NCBI RefSeq assembly: GCF_000759345.1
Contig: NZ_JPZL01000001.1
Span: 1,534,282 to 1,598,281, forward strand
Direction: 5' to 3'
Source: Litchfieldella xinjiangensis
GTDB lineage: Bacteria; Pseudomonadota; Gammaproteobacteria; Pseudomonadales; Halomonadaceae
Length of the DNA stretch: 64,000 nt
Each line of letters opens with the position of its first letter. The first letter of the stretch is position 1. Of the stretch, positions 25,543 to 33,527 are shown piece after piece. The notes below the pieces were generated by a model. It had not been told where the DNA came from, ran no database searches, and saw only the letters and a program-made list of their open reading frames with translations. A program made the position numbers and the translations under genes.

Positions 25543-26046
25543 ATGAATGCCATTGCCCGTGGGATCGATACCCTCAATGAATGGTTCGGTCGGCTGATCG
25601 CGCCGCTGATCGCCGTGGTCACGCTGATCGTTATCTATGACATCGCGATGCGTTTCTTCATCGGCCGTCCCAGCGACTGGGCCTTCGACATTACCAAGAT
25701 GCTGTTCGGGGTCCATTTCATGCTGATGGCGGCTTACGCGCTTCGCCACCATGCCCACGTCGAGGTCGATGTCCTCAAGCGTCTGCTCTCACGCCGCAAG
25801 CAGGCTGCGTTGGAGATCGTCGGCTATCTGGTCTTTTTCACGCCTTTCATCTGGATGCTGTTGACCCTTGGCTGGAGCTTTTTCATGCGCTCGTTCAGCC
25901 GTGGCGAAACCACCTACGGCATGGTCGCCATCCCGGTCTATCCGGTGAAAGCCGTCATCGTCATCACGGCGGCACTCATCCTGTTGCAAGCCATCGCCAT
26001 CGTGATTCGCGCCGTACAGGCCCTGCGCGAGGAGACATCCCAATGA
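25543..26046 (+). CDS. TRAP transporter small permease (DctQ family)
   Basis: This 167-residue four-helix inner-membrane protein is the small membrane subunit of the TRAP system. It carries the family pattern ending in RHHAHVEVDVLKRLL in the second loop and four hydrophobic segments at about 15-35, 50-70, 90-110 and 130-150. Its stop overlaps the start of the large permease gene by four bases (ATGA), so they are translationally coupled. It sits 103 bases after the receptor gene, behind a stabilising hairpin. Confidence 0.93.
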   Translation: MNAIARGIDTLNEWFGRLIAPLIAVVTLIVIYDIAMRFFIGRPSDWAFDITKMLFGVHFMLMAAYALRHHAHVEVDVLKRLLSRRKQAALEIVGYLVFFTPFIWMLLTLGWSFFMRSFSRGETTYGMVAIPVYPVKAVIVITAALILLQAIAIVIRAVQALREETSQ

Positions 26047-27374
26047 GCGCCGAAGCCCTGACCCTGTTCATGTTCGGCGGCCTTTTGGTCGGCCTGTTCA
26101 TGGGCCATCCGCTGGCCTTCGTCCTGGGCGGCATGGCCGTGCTGGGCGCCTGGCTCGGCCCGGGGGCCAATACCCTGGGGATCATCGTCAACAACATCTA
26201 CGGCAATGCCATGGACAACTATGTCCTGGTGGCGATCCCGCTGTTCATTCTCATGGCGCGTTTCCTCAACGACTCCGGCGTGACCGAGAAGATGTTCGAG
26301 GCGATGCGCCTGCTGATGGCCAACCTGCGTGGCGGCCTGGCGTTGACCGTTGTGGTGGTTTCCGTGCTGCTGGCGGCCACCACTGGCATCGTCGGTGCGT
26401 CCATCGCGGTGATGGGCATGATCGCCCTGGTCCCCATGCTCAACTATGGCTATAACAAGGAGCTCAGCGCCGGGGTGATCATGGCCAGTGGCTGCCTGGG
26501 CATCCTGATTCCGCCGAGCATCATGCTGATCCTGATGGCCAGCTATTCCCCCGTATCGGTCGGGGCGCTGTTTGCAGGCGCACTAGTCCCGGGACTGATG
26601 CTGGGGGTGATGTACGCCCTCTATGTGCTGATCATCTGTCACTTCAAGCCCTCCTACGGCCCCCCGGTCCCGGCCGAGGAGCGCGCCCTGGTCTCGACCC
26701 GACAACTGCTGGTCATGCTGGGCAAGTACGTGCTTCCGCCCATGTCCCTGATCCTGGGGGTACTGGGGTCGCTGTTCACGGGTGTTGCCACGGCCACCGA
26801 GGCCTCGGCCATCGGGGTGCTGATCGCCTTCCTGCTGTTCATGATCTTCGGGGATCGCAAGGCCTCGACCTGCTATCGCACGCTGATCGACGCCAGCAAG
26901 ACCACCACCATGGTCATGCTGGTGCTGGTGGGCGCCACTGCCTTCACCGGGGTATTTTCCATCGGCGGTGGTATGAAGGTAATTCACGAGGTCGTGATGG
27001 CCATGCCGGGGGGGACCACCGGGGCACTGATCCTGATGCTGTTCCTGGTCTTCATCCTGGGGATGTTCCTCGACTGGACCGGCATCGTGCTGCTCAGCTT
27101 CCCGATCATGTTGCCGATCGTCGACAGCATGGGGATCGACGTACTGTGGTTCGTGGTGATGGTGTCGGTGGTTCTGCAGACCTCGTTCCTGACACCGCCC
27201 TTCGGCTATGCCCTGTTCTATCTCAAGGGCGTGGCGCCTGCCGGCGTGGAAACCCTCGATCTCTATCGTGCCGTCATCCCCTTCTGCGCGCTGATCGTGC
27301 TCGCCTGTGTGCTGCTGGCGGTTTTCCCAGTGCTGATCACCGGGCTTCCCGACCTGCTGCTGGGCGGTCGCTGA
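26043..27374 (+). CDS. TRAP transporter large permease (DctM family)
   Basis: This 443-residue inner-membrane protein has about 12 hydrophobic segments and is the sodium-coupled transport subunit. Family blocks include GHPLAFVLGGMAVL near the N-terminus, SGCLGILIPPSIMLILMA in the first half and FFTPPFGYALFYLKGVAP-like sequence (here LTPPFGYALFYLKG) near the C-terminus. It completes the receptor-DctQ-DctM set. The substrate follows from the receptor and is unknown, probably a carboxylate. No terminator is visible in the 140 bases before the next plus-strand gene. Confidence 0.95.
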   Translation: MSAEALTLFMFGGLLVGLFMGHPLAFVLGGMAVLGAWLGPGANTLGIIVNNIYGNAMDNYVLVAIPLFILMARFLNDSGVTEKMFEAMRLLMANLRGGLALTVVVVSVLLAATTGIVGASIAVMGMIALVPMLNYGYNKELSAGVIMASGCLGILIPPSIMLILMASYSPVSVGALFAGALVPGLMLGVMYALYVLIICHFKPSYGPPVPAEERALVSTRQLLVMLGKYVLPPMSLILGVLGSLFTGVATATEASAIGVLIAFLLFMIFGDRKASTCYRTLIDASKTTTMVMLVLVGATAFTGVFSIGGGMKVIHEVVMAMPGGTTGALILMLFLVFILGMFLDWTGIVLLSFPIMLPIVDSMGIDVLWFVVMVSVVLQTSFLTPPFGYALFYLKGVAPAGVETLDLYRAVIPFCALIVLACVLLAVFPVLITGLPDLLLGGR

Positions 27375-27515
27375 CCTCGCCTCCTCACGCTCCCGCCACG
27401 GCCAGGCGTCGTCGGCGGGATCGAAGCTGCGCCTGGCCTTCTGTCACTGGTATCATTCGCGACCGCTGTGCGTCGCGCTCACCGGTTTCGTCTGTCACCC
27501 CAAGGAGGGCTCGTT

Positions 27516-29210
27516 GTGTCCCTGTTTGCCAGTAGCCGACTGACCTCGCTGCCTCGACGGTTAGCATTGCGCGTCAACGGCTGGACGGCCCTGACCATCG
27601 GGGTCGCCTTGATCGTCGCGCTTCCCGTTGTGGTCGTGTTGGCGCATATCCTCATGCCCACCCAGGGAATCTGGGGGCACCTGGCCGAGACCGTGCTCAG
27701 CCGATATCTGATCAACACGCTGATTCTGGTAGTCACGGTGGGCCTGGGCACAGCCGTGATCGGCACCGGGACCGCCTGGCTGGTGGCCATGTGCCGCTTT
27801 CCCGGCCGTCGGGTCTTCGAATGGGCGCTACTGTTGCCGCTGGCGGTGCCCACCTATGTCATCGCCTACGCCTATACCGACTTCCTGCAATACTCAGGCC
27901 CCCTCCAGAGCGGCTTGCGCGAACTCTTTGGCTGGGGCCGTGGCGATTACTTCTTCCCCAACATTCGCTCACTGGGTGGGGCTGCCACGCTGATTACCCT
28001 GGTGCTCTATCCCTATGTCTATCTCCTAGCGCGCGCCGCCTTTCTCGAGCAGTCGGTATGCATGCTCGATGTCGGCCGGACACTGGGCCGGGGCCCGTGG
28101 CGCATGTTTTCCAGCGTGGCGGTACCGCTGGCTCGCCCGGCCATCGTGGGAGGCGTATCGCTGGTATTGATGGAAACGCTCAACGAATTCGGTGCCGTGC
28201 AGTTCTTCGGTGTGGATACCTTCACCACCGGCATCTATCGCACCTGGTTCGGCATGGGCGAACAGGTGGCCGCCGCCCAGCTCGCCGCGTGCCTGTTGGT
28301 GTTCGTGATCGTGCTGGTGCTGGTCGAGCGTTGGTCGCGGGGGCGACGCAAGTACTTCCATACGTCGAGCCGCTATCAGCAACTGCCGGAGTACCGCCTG
28401 CGCAGAGGGCAAGCCGTGGGCGCCTTCCTCGCCTGCGGGCTTCCGGTACTGGTCGGCTTCCTGCTGCCCAGCGGCCTGCTGGCCCACCTTGCCATCCAGA
28501 AGGGCGATGCCCTGTTCGGCTCGCGCTTTCTAGATTTCGCCTGGAACAGTCTGACGCTTGCGGCCATCGCGTCACTGATCGCCGTGGGGCTGGCGGTCAT
28601 CCTGAGCTACGGCGTGCGGCTGCACCCGGGGCCGGTCACCCGCGGCGCCACCCGTATCGCGGCGATGGGCTACGCCGTGCCCGGTTCGGTGGTGGCGGTA
28701 GGCATCCTGATTCCCTTCGCCTGGCTGGATCACACCTTGAACAGTTTCCTGCGCGAGCACTACGGTGTGATTGCCGGGCTCATCTTCAGCGGCTCGGCCT
28801 TCATCCTGGTCTATGCCTATGTGGTGCGCTTTCTGGCGGTGTCGTTCAATACCGTGGAAGCCAGCCTGGGCAAGGTCACCCCGACCATGGACGCCGCCGC
28901 CCGCACCCTGGGCCAGACGGCAAGCGGCACGTTGCGCCGGGTACACGCCCCGATCATGCGTGGCAGTCTGCTGGCCGCGGGTATTCTGGTCTTCGTGGAT
29001 GTGATGAAGGAACTGCCGGCCACGATCATCCTGCGACCGTTCAACTTCGATACCCTGGCGGTACGGGCCCATAACCTGGCCTCGGACGAGCGTTTGGCGG
29101 AAGCCTCGACATCATCGCTGGCGATCGTCGCCGTGGGCATCATCCCGGTCATCCTGCTCAGCCTGGCGATTCGCCGCTCTCGGCCCGGCAGCCCCTCTCG
29201 CTCTCTCTAG
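27516..29210 (+). CDS. fbpB: Ferric iron ABC transporter permease (FbpB type)
   Basis: This 564-residue inner-membrane protein has two fused permease halves, about 12 hydrophobic segments, as in FbpB/SfuB. Each half carries an ABC interaction loop: one around EQSVCMLDVGRTLGRGPW and one around EASLGKVTPTMDAAARTLG. The start is the GTG at 27516, six bases after AAGGAGGG; the upstream ATG frame is not favoured. It transports Fe(III) delivered by the periplasmic protein encoded at 30521. Its stop codon overlaps the stop of the convergent ATPase gene, so the permease and ATPase are not one message, which is unusual for this system. Confidence 0.9.
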   Translation: MSLFASSRLTSLPRRLALRVNGWTALTIGVALIVALPVVVVLAHILMPTQGIWGHLAETVLSRYLINTLILVVTVGLGTAVIGTGTAWLVAMCRFPGRRVFEWALLLPLAVPTYVIAYAYTDFLQYSGPLQSGLRELFGWGRGDYFFPNIRSLGGAATLITLVLYPYVYLLARAAFLEQSVCMLDVGRTLGRGPWRMFSSVAVPLARPAIVGGVSLVLMETLNEFGAVQFFGVDTFTTGIYRTWFGMGEQVAAAQLAACLLVFVIVLVLVERWSRGRRKYFHTSSRYQQLPEYRLRRGQAVGAFLACGLPVLVGFLLPSGLLAHLAIQKGDALFGSRFLDFAWNSLTLAAIASLIAVGLAVILSYGVRLHPGPVTRGATRIAAMGYAVPGSVVAVGILIPFAWLDHTLNSFLREHYGVIAGLIFSGSAFILVYAYVVRFLAVSFNTVEASLGKVTPTMDAAARTLGQTASGTLRRVHAPIMRGSLLAAGILVFVDVMKELPATIILRPFNFDTLAVRAHNLASDERLAEASTSSLAIVAVGIIPVILLSLAIRRSRPGSPSRSL

Positions 29211-30397
29211 AGATCGGCGGGAAAGACGAAGACCTGTGACGGATCGAGGCTGATCTGTACCGGTTGCTTCGGGGCGGGCAGGAAGACACCGGGCACCCGC
29301 GCGTGAAGGTGCGCCTCGCGGCCATCCTCGCCATGGGCGCAGAGATGCAGCAAGCTGCTGCTGCCCAGCAGCTTGGCCATGATCACGTGGCTGTACCGGT
29401 GAGCATCGTCGGGAATATCCAGGGCGTGGATGCGCAGCGCCTCGGGGCGCACCAACACCTGGGCCCGGCTGCCCTCGGCCAGGCCCGGTGCGGCCACTCG
29501 GCCGATCGGAGTTTGGACATGTCCCTCACGCACCTCGCCTTGCAGTTCGTTGACGGCGCCGAAGAAGGTCACCACGAAGGGATGCACCGGGGCACAGTAG
29601 AGTTCCTGGGGCGTGCCCATCTGCACGATCCGGCCGTCACGCATCAGGGCAATGCGGTCGGCCATGAACATCGCTTCCTCGGGGTCGTGGGTTACCAGCA
29701 GCGTACCCGTGCCCAGCCGCTTGAGCACGTGCAGGGTATCGTCGCGGATGCGATCGCGCAGCCGGGCGTCGAGGCTCGAGAACGGCTCATCGAGCAACAT
29801 GACCTGCGGCGCCGGCGCCAGCGCCCGAGCCAGCGCCACCCGTTGCTGCTGGCCCCCGGAAAGCATGTGCGGATAGGCCTTGGCATAAGTCGCCATGCCC
29901 AGTTGCTCGAGTAGCTCCATGGCGCGCTCGCGTCGTTCTCGCACCGGCAGGGCCTCGAGGCCGAAAGTCACGTTCTCCAGCACGGTGAGGTGGGGAAACA
30001 GCGCCGAATCCTGGAAAGACAGCCCCACACTGCGCTTCTCGGGAGGCACGTGACGACGCCCCGGCACGCCGATATCCCGCCCACTGATGACGACCCGTCC
30101 TTGCTGAAGCTTCTCCAGGCCTGCCGCGACTCGCAATAGCGTGGTCTTGCCACAGCCCGAGGGCCCAAGCAGACAGACGACCTCGCCTGGCGCCAGGTCG
30201 AGGCTCACATCGTCGACCGCGACATGCGATCCGTAGGCATGGCGCACATGGTGCATTTCCAGCGCAGTGGCGCGGGACCTGGCGTGGGGCGTGGCTTCCA
30301 GCATATCGAGGTCGTAGGTCATGGTCGAAACATCACCGCTAGCGAAATCATCGGTCATGGTAACGCGAAACAGTCCCACTGCGTTTCTGTTTTTCAC
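29207..30397 (-). CDS. fbpC: Ferric iron ABC transporter ATP-binding protein (FbpC type)
   Basis: This 396-residue ATPase starts at a GTG behind AAGGGGA. Walker A is [13 protein letters not shown]; the signature is [16 protein letters not shown]; Walker B is VMLLDEPFSSLDA; the switch His is in LLVTHDPEEAM. A C-terminal TOBE/regulatory domain of about 120 residues follows, as in FbpC/MalK-type subunits. The first 40 residues are an extension with extra Met codons that may be non-essential; a later ATG would also give a complete domain but lacks a ribosome site. It is divergent from fbpA and convergent with fbpB. Confidence 0.92.
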   Translation of the reverse strand: MKNRNAVGLFRVTMTDDFASGDVSTMTYDLDMLEATPHARSRATALEMHHVRHAYGSHVAVDDVSLDLAPGEVVCLLGPSGCGKTTLLRVAAGLEKLQQGRVVISGRDIGVPGRRHVPPEKRSVGLSFQDSALFPHLTVLENVTFGLEALPVRERRERAMELLEQLGMATYAKAYPHMLSGGQQQRVALARALAPAPQVMLLDEPFSSLDARLRDRIRDDTLHVLKRLGTGTLLVTHDPEEAMFMADRIALMRDGRIVQMGTPQELYCAPVHPFVVTFFGAVNELQGEVREGHVQTPIGRVAAPGLAEGSRAQVLVRPEALRIHALDIPDDAHRYSHVIMAKLLGSSSLLHLCAHGEDGREAHLHARVPGVFLPAPKQPVQISLDPSQVFVFPADL

Positions 30398-30425
30398 TGT
30401 TATCCCCTTGGGCCTTTGGTGGTGA

Positions 30426-30454
30426 TTGACGCTGTCGCGATTAACGGCTTCAAT
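30426..30454 (+). promoter_or_regulatory. Promoter for the iron-binding protein gene
   Basis: TTGACG (30426-30431) and TTCAAT (30449-30454) are 17 bases apart, with 5/6 and 4/6 matches to the consensus boxes. Initiation would fall near 30461, at the edge of the palindromic operator that follows, and about 60 bases before the fbpA start. Confidence 0.5.
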
Positions 30455-30460
30455 GGCAAC

Positions 30461-30480
30461 GATTAATGCAACGCATTATC
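30461..30480. promoter_or_regulatory. Palindromic operator (Fur-like) before the iron-binding protein gene
   Basis: A perfect palindrome TAATGC-AAC-GCATTA (30464-30478) continues into ATC. On the minus strand it reads GATAATGC..., matching about 12 of 19 positions of the Fur box. It lies just downstream of the inferred promoter, over the start of transcription, where a repressor would block fbpA. Fur is the likely regulator given the gene; a Zur-like or other Fur-family protein is possible. Confidence 0.5.
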
Positions 30481-30520
30481 ATTCAAACGAAACCAATAAG
30501 GTTCAGGGGGTAAACTCGTT

Positions 30521-31549
30521 ATGATTCCACGCCAGCGTCTCGCCGCGCCGTTCGCACTCGCAGTCGTCGGTTCCGCTTTCGCCAGTAGCGCGCTCGCCGA
30601 TGAGCTCAACGTCTATTCCGCACGTCACTACGATTCGGACGAACGGCTCTACAGTGCCTTTACCGAAGAGACCGGCATCGAGGTCAACATCCTCGAAGGC
30701 GATTCCGATCAGCTCATCGAACGCATCACACGCGAAGGCGAAGCGAGCCCCGCTGATATCATGATCACCGTGGATGCCGGCCGCCTGTGGCGCGCCGAGC
30801 AGGAAGGCATCTTCGACAAGGTGGAATCCGAGACCCTGAACGAGCGTCTGCCGGAGTCAATGCGTCATCCTGAAGGCCAGTGGTTCGGTTTCAGCCAACG
30901 CGTTCGTGCCATTTTCTACAACCCCGAGAACATCGACCCGGAGCAGATCGGTAGCTATGAAGACCTGACCGACGATCAGTTCGAAGGCGAGGTCTGCATT
31001 CGCTCCTCCAACAACATCTACAACCAGTCGCTGCTGGCGTCGATGATCGAACATCACGGCGAAGAGGAAGCCGAAGCGTGGGCCCAGGGCATCGTCGACA
31101 ACATGGCCCGCGATCCCGAAGGCGGCGATACCGACCAGATCCGTGGCGTGGCCAGCGGTGAGTGCGATCTGGCCGTGGCCAACCACTACTATCATGTGCG
31201 CCTGCTGAAATCCGAAGACGCATCCGATCGCGAAGCGGCGGACAAGGTCGAGATCCTGTTCCCCAACCAGGACGGCCGTGGCGCTCACGTCAACGTCGGC
31301 GGGGCCGGTGTAGTCAAGGGTGCGCCCAATCGTGAAAACGCGGTGCGCTTCCTCGAATTCCTGGCCTCCGACCAGGCCCAGGAAATCTTTGCTTCCGGCA
31401 ACTACGAGTTCCCGGTCATCGAGGGCGTGAAGAAGGATGAGGTGCTCGAATCGTGGGGCGACTTCAAGAAGGACGAGGTCAACATCAGCGTGCTCGGCGA
31501 GAACAACCCCGAAGCGATCCGCATCTTCGATCGCGTCGGCTGGCGCTGA
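30521..31549 (+). CDS. fbpA: Periplasmic ferric-iron-binding protein (FbpA/FutA type)
   Basis: This 342-residue protein has a signal peptide ending near SSALADELN. The mature start LNVYSARHY is characteristic of FutA/FbpA proteins, where the early Tyr/His help bind iron. The tandem iron-ligand tyrosines are in VANHYYHVRL. It delivers Fe(III) to the FbpBC membrane complex encoded nearby. Length matches the family. A promoter and palindromic operator lie directly upstream, indicating iron-repressed expression. The protein is strongly acidic, as expected for a halophile's periplasm. Confidence 0.94.
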   Translation: MIPRQRLAAPFALAVVGSAFASSALADELNVYSARHYDSDERLYSAFTEETGIEVNILEGDSDQLIERITREGEASPADIMITVDAGRLWRAEQEGIFDKVESETLNERLPESMRHPEGQWFGFSQRVRAIFYNPENIDPEQIGSYEDLTDDQFEGEVCIRSSNNIYNQSLLASMIEHHGEEEAEAWAQGIVDNMARDPEGGDTDQIRGVASGECDLAVANHYYHVRLLKSEDASDREAADKVEILFPNQDGRGAHVNVGGAGVVKGAPNRENAVRFLEFLASDQAQEIFASGNYEFPVIEGVKKDEVLESWGDFKKDEVNISVLGENNPEAIRIFDRVGWR

Positions 31550-31632
31550 TCTTTCCCCGGTAGGCCATGCCAGTGCCCGCAGCCAGAAAACGCGTGCCAC
31601 ACTGAAGGTCCACCCTGCGGACCGTTCAGCTC

Positions 31633-33513
31633 ATGAAATATTTCGCTTCACTGCCGTTGGCCTTGATCATGGCCACAGCCACGCCACAGACAACGCTCGC
31701 CGCGGACACCGGCACCGACCGACACGAAGCCGTTTCGCTCGATCACCTCGTGGACGAATCGCTGTTGCCGAAGCTGGCCTTCTATTTCGACAGGTTGCTC
31801 GAGGAAGGCGAGGACCTGACGCTGGATGACACGAAAGCCTTTTCGGGCAAGGACAAGTTCTTGCCCGGCAAGATCGCCATCGCCATGAGCCATCTGCTGC
31901 TCAATACGCCTCAGGACGATCCTGACTTCGAGCGATATCTGCAGGGGTACCGCGAATTGGCGGACATAACCCTGGACGATACCAACGAGAGCTGGGGGAT
32001 CTACTACTATGTTTCCGCCCTGTATCGCCTCCAGCAGGCCGGTCTGCTGGAACGTGCCGTACGCCCCGAGACGCTCGAAGCGCTCAAGGAAAAAGCCGAC
32101 TGGCGCCAGTTCGTCGACGAAGACGACCTGACGCTCATCGATCTCCCTACCAATTACTATGGCGTGGCGTTCTCCATCGCCCGCCTGCGTCACTTGCTGG
32201 GCTGGGAGGATGCCTCGGCCAGCGAGCGCCTGCTCGACAAGATGATGGCTCACTACCAGGAGTATTCGGGGGAATACGGGTTTTCCGACGAAACCGAGGG
32301 CGAAGGTCGCTTCGATCGCTACAGCGTGTTGCTGATCGGCGAGATCAGCCAGCGCTTCATCGAGACCGGCCTGGAGGTCACGCCGCGTATGCGCGAGTGG
32401 CTGCGCAACGCTGTCGACGTCATCCTCGTGCGCCTCAACCAAGAAGGCCACGGCTTCAGCTACGGTCGCAGCATCGGCCCCTATGGCGATACCGCCTTTC
32501 TCGAGGTGCTCTCGGCCGCCGCCCATCTCGATGTACTGAACGACGAGGAAAAGGCGATGGCGTATGCCTTCGCCACTCGGGCCACGCAGCGCTACGTGGA
32601 CTTCTGGTACGACGAGGAAATGAATTCGGTCAATCTGTGGGAGAAGGGACGCACCACCGATGACTACCGCGGCAAGCATCGCATCCTTGGCGAGAACTTG
32701 AGCCTTACCCACCAGCATCTCTACACGGCCGCGATCTGGGATGACCTGGGCATGGCGGACGAGCGTCCCACGGACGACTATGCCGCTTGGCTCGATCGGC
32801 TACCGCGTAGCACGCTCACCTGGTTCGCACGCGGCGAGTACGACCGGGCGTTGGTAACCTACCGCGACGGCGATCGGGTCATCAGCCTGCCGTTGATCAA
32901 CGGCGGCAAATCCCAGCACATGAACAATCCCTACTACCCGATCCCGTTCTCCAACGCCATGCTCGAAGGCACCCCCGATGAGGATTATCCGCAGCTATTG
33001 CCGCGCTTCACCCTGAAGGATGGCGACGAGCTGATCCCCGCCGCCTTCATCGAGGATGTTGAATATACCGAGGAGGGCGACACCTTGCAGGTGAAGTATC
33101 GACAGTCGGCACTCGATCGCCTGGGCAAGAACCGCCCCAAAGAGGACGATCGCCTGAGTGTCGAGACCGAATACACCTTCGCCCCGGGAGCGATCACGCG
33201 TACCGACAACTATCGGACGGAGGACGATTCGCTCGAAATCGACGAAATCGTCATGGAATTCGCCAGCTTCTCGGAAGCGGCCGAGGTCAATGATGGCCAA
33301 GTGACTTTCGGCGAAGGCGCGGTCAGCGGCTTTTCCACCGAGGGTTTCGACGAATGCGAGGCCGAACGCGTCGATGGCGAGCCGCCCTACCAGACCCCCG
33401 TCGGCCCGCTCATGACCCTAGTGAGCTGCGAGCGAACCGACGTCACGCTCAAGGCCGACGATACCCTGCGTCTGAGCTGGACCCTCGAGTACACCCCCGA
33501 CCGCAGCGAATAG
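31633..33513 (+). CDS. Unrecognised secreted protein, possible helical-toroid/beta-sandwich architecture
   Basis: This 626-residue protein has a signal peptide ending near TTLAADT. I cannot name its family. Residues from about 30 to 400 predict as helices rich in aromatic pairs, with landmarks LPTNYYGVAFSIARLRHL (about 171-188) and GHGFSYGRSIGPYGDTAF (about 273-290). Residues from about 400 to the end look like beta-strands, beginning with INGGKSQHMNNPYYPIP (about 422). A toroid followed by a beta-sandwich recalls polysaccharide lyases, and the GRS block recalls DUF2264, but no catalytic set is evident. It follows the iron-binding protein gene by 83 bases with no terminator between, so it may be cotranscribed. 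Only the secretion signal is firm. Confidence 0.6.
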   Translation: MKYFASLPLALIMATATPQTTLAADTGTDRHEAVSLDHLVDESLLPKLAFYFDRLLEEGEDLTLDDTKAFSGKDKFLPGKIAIAMSHLLLNTPQDDPDFERYLQGYRELADITLDDTNESWGIYYYVSALYRLQQAGLLERAVRPETLEALKEKADWRQFVDEDDLTLIDLPTNYYGVAFSIARLRHLLGWEDASASERLLDKMMAHYQEYSGEYGFSDETEGEGRFDRYSVLLIGEISQRFIETGLEVTPRMREWLRNAVDVILVRLNQEGHGFSYGRSIGPYGDTAFLEVLSAAAHLDVLNDEEKAMAYAFATRATQRYVDFWYDEEMNSVNLWEKGRTTDDYRGKHRILGENLSLTHQHLYTAAIWDDLGMADERPTDDYAAWLDRLPRSTLTWFARGEYDRALVTYRDGDRVISLPLINGGKSQHMNNPYYPIPFSNAMLEGTPDEDYPQLLPRFTLKDGDELIPAAFIEDVEYTEEGDTLQVKYRQSALDRLGKNRPKEDDRLSVETEYTFAPGAITRTDNYRTEDDSLEIDEIVMEFASFSEAAEVNDGQVTFGEGAVSGFSTEGFDECEAERVDGEPPYQTPVGPLMTLVSCERTDVTLKADDTLRLSWTLEYTPDRSE

Positions 33514-33527
33514 CAATCAGGGCGGCG

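Noticed and set aside
27791..29074. 427-codon plus-strand frame overlapping fbpB
   Set aside because: Alternative frame within a well-conserved permease. Arg/Gly/Pro-rich composition is typical of shadows.
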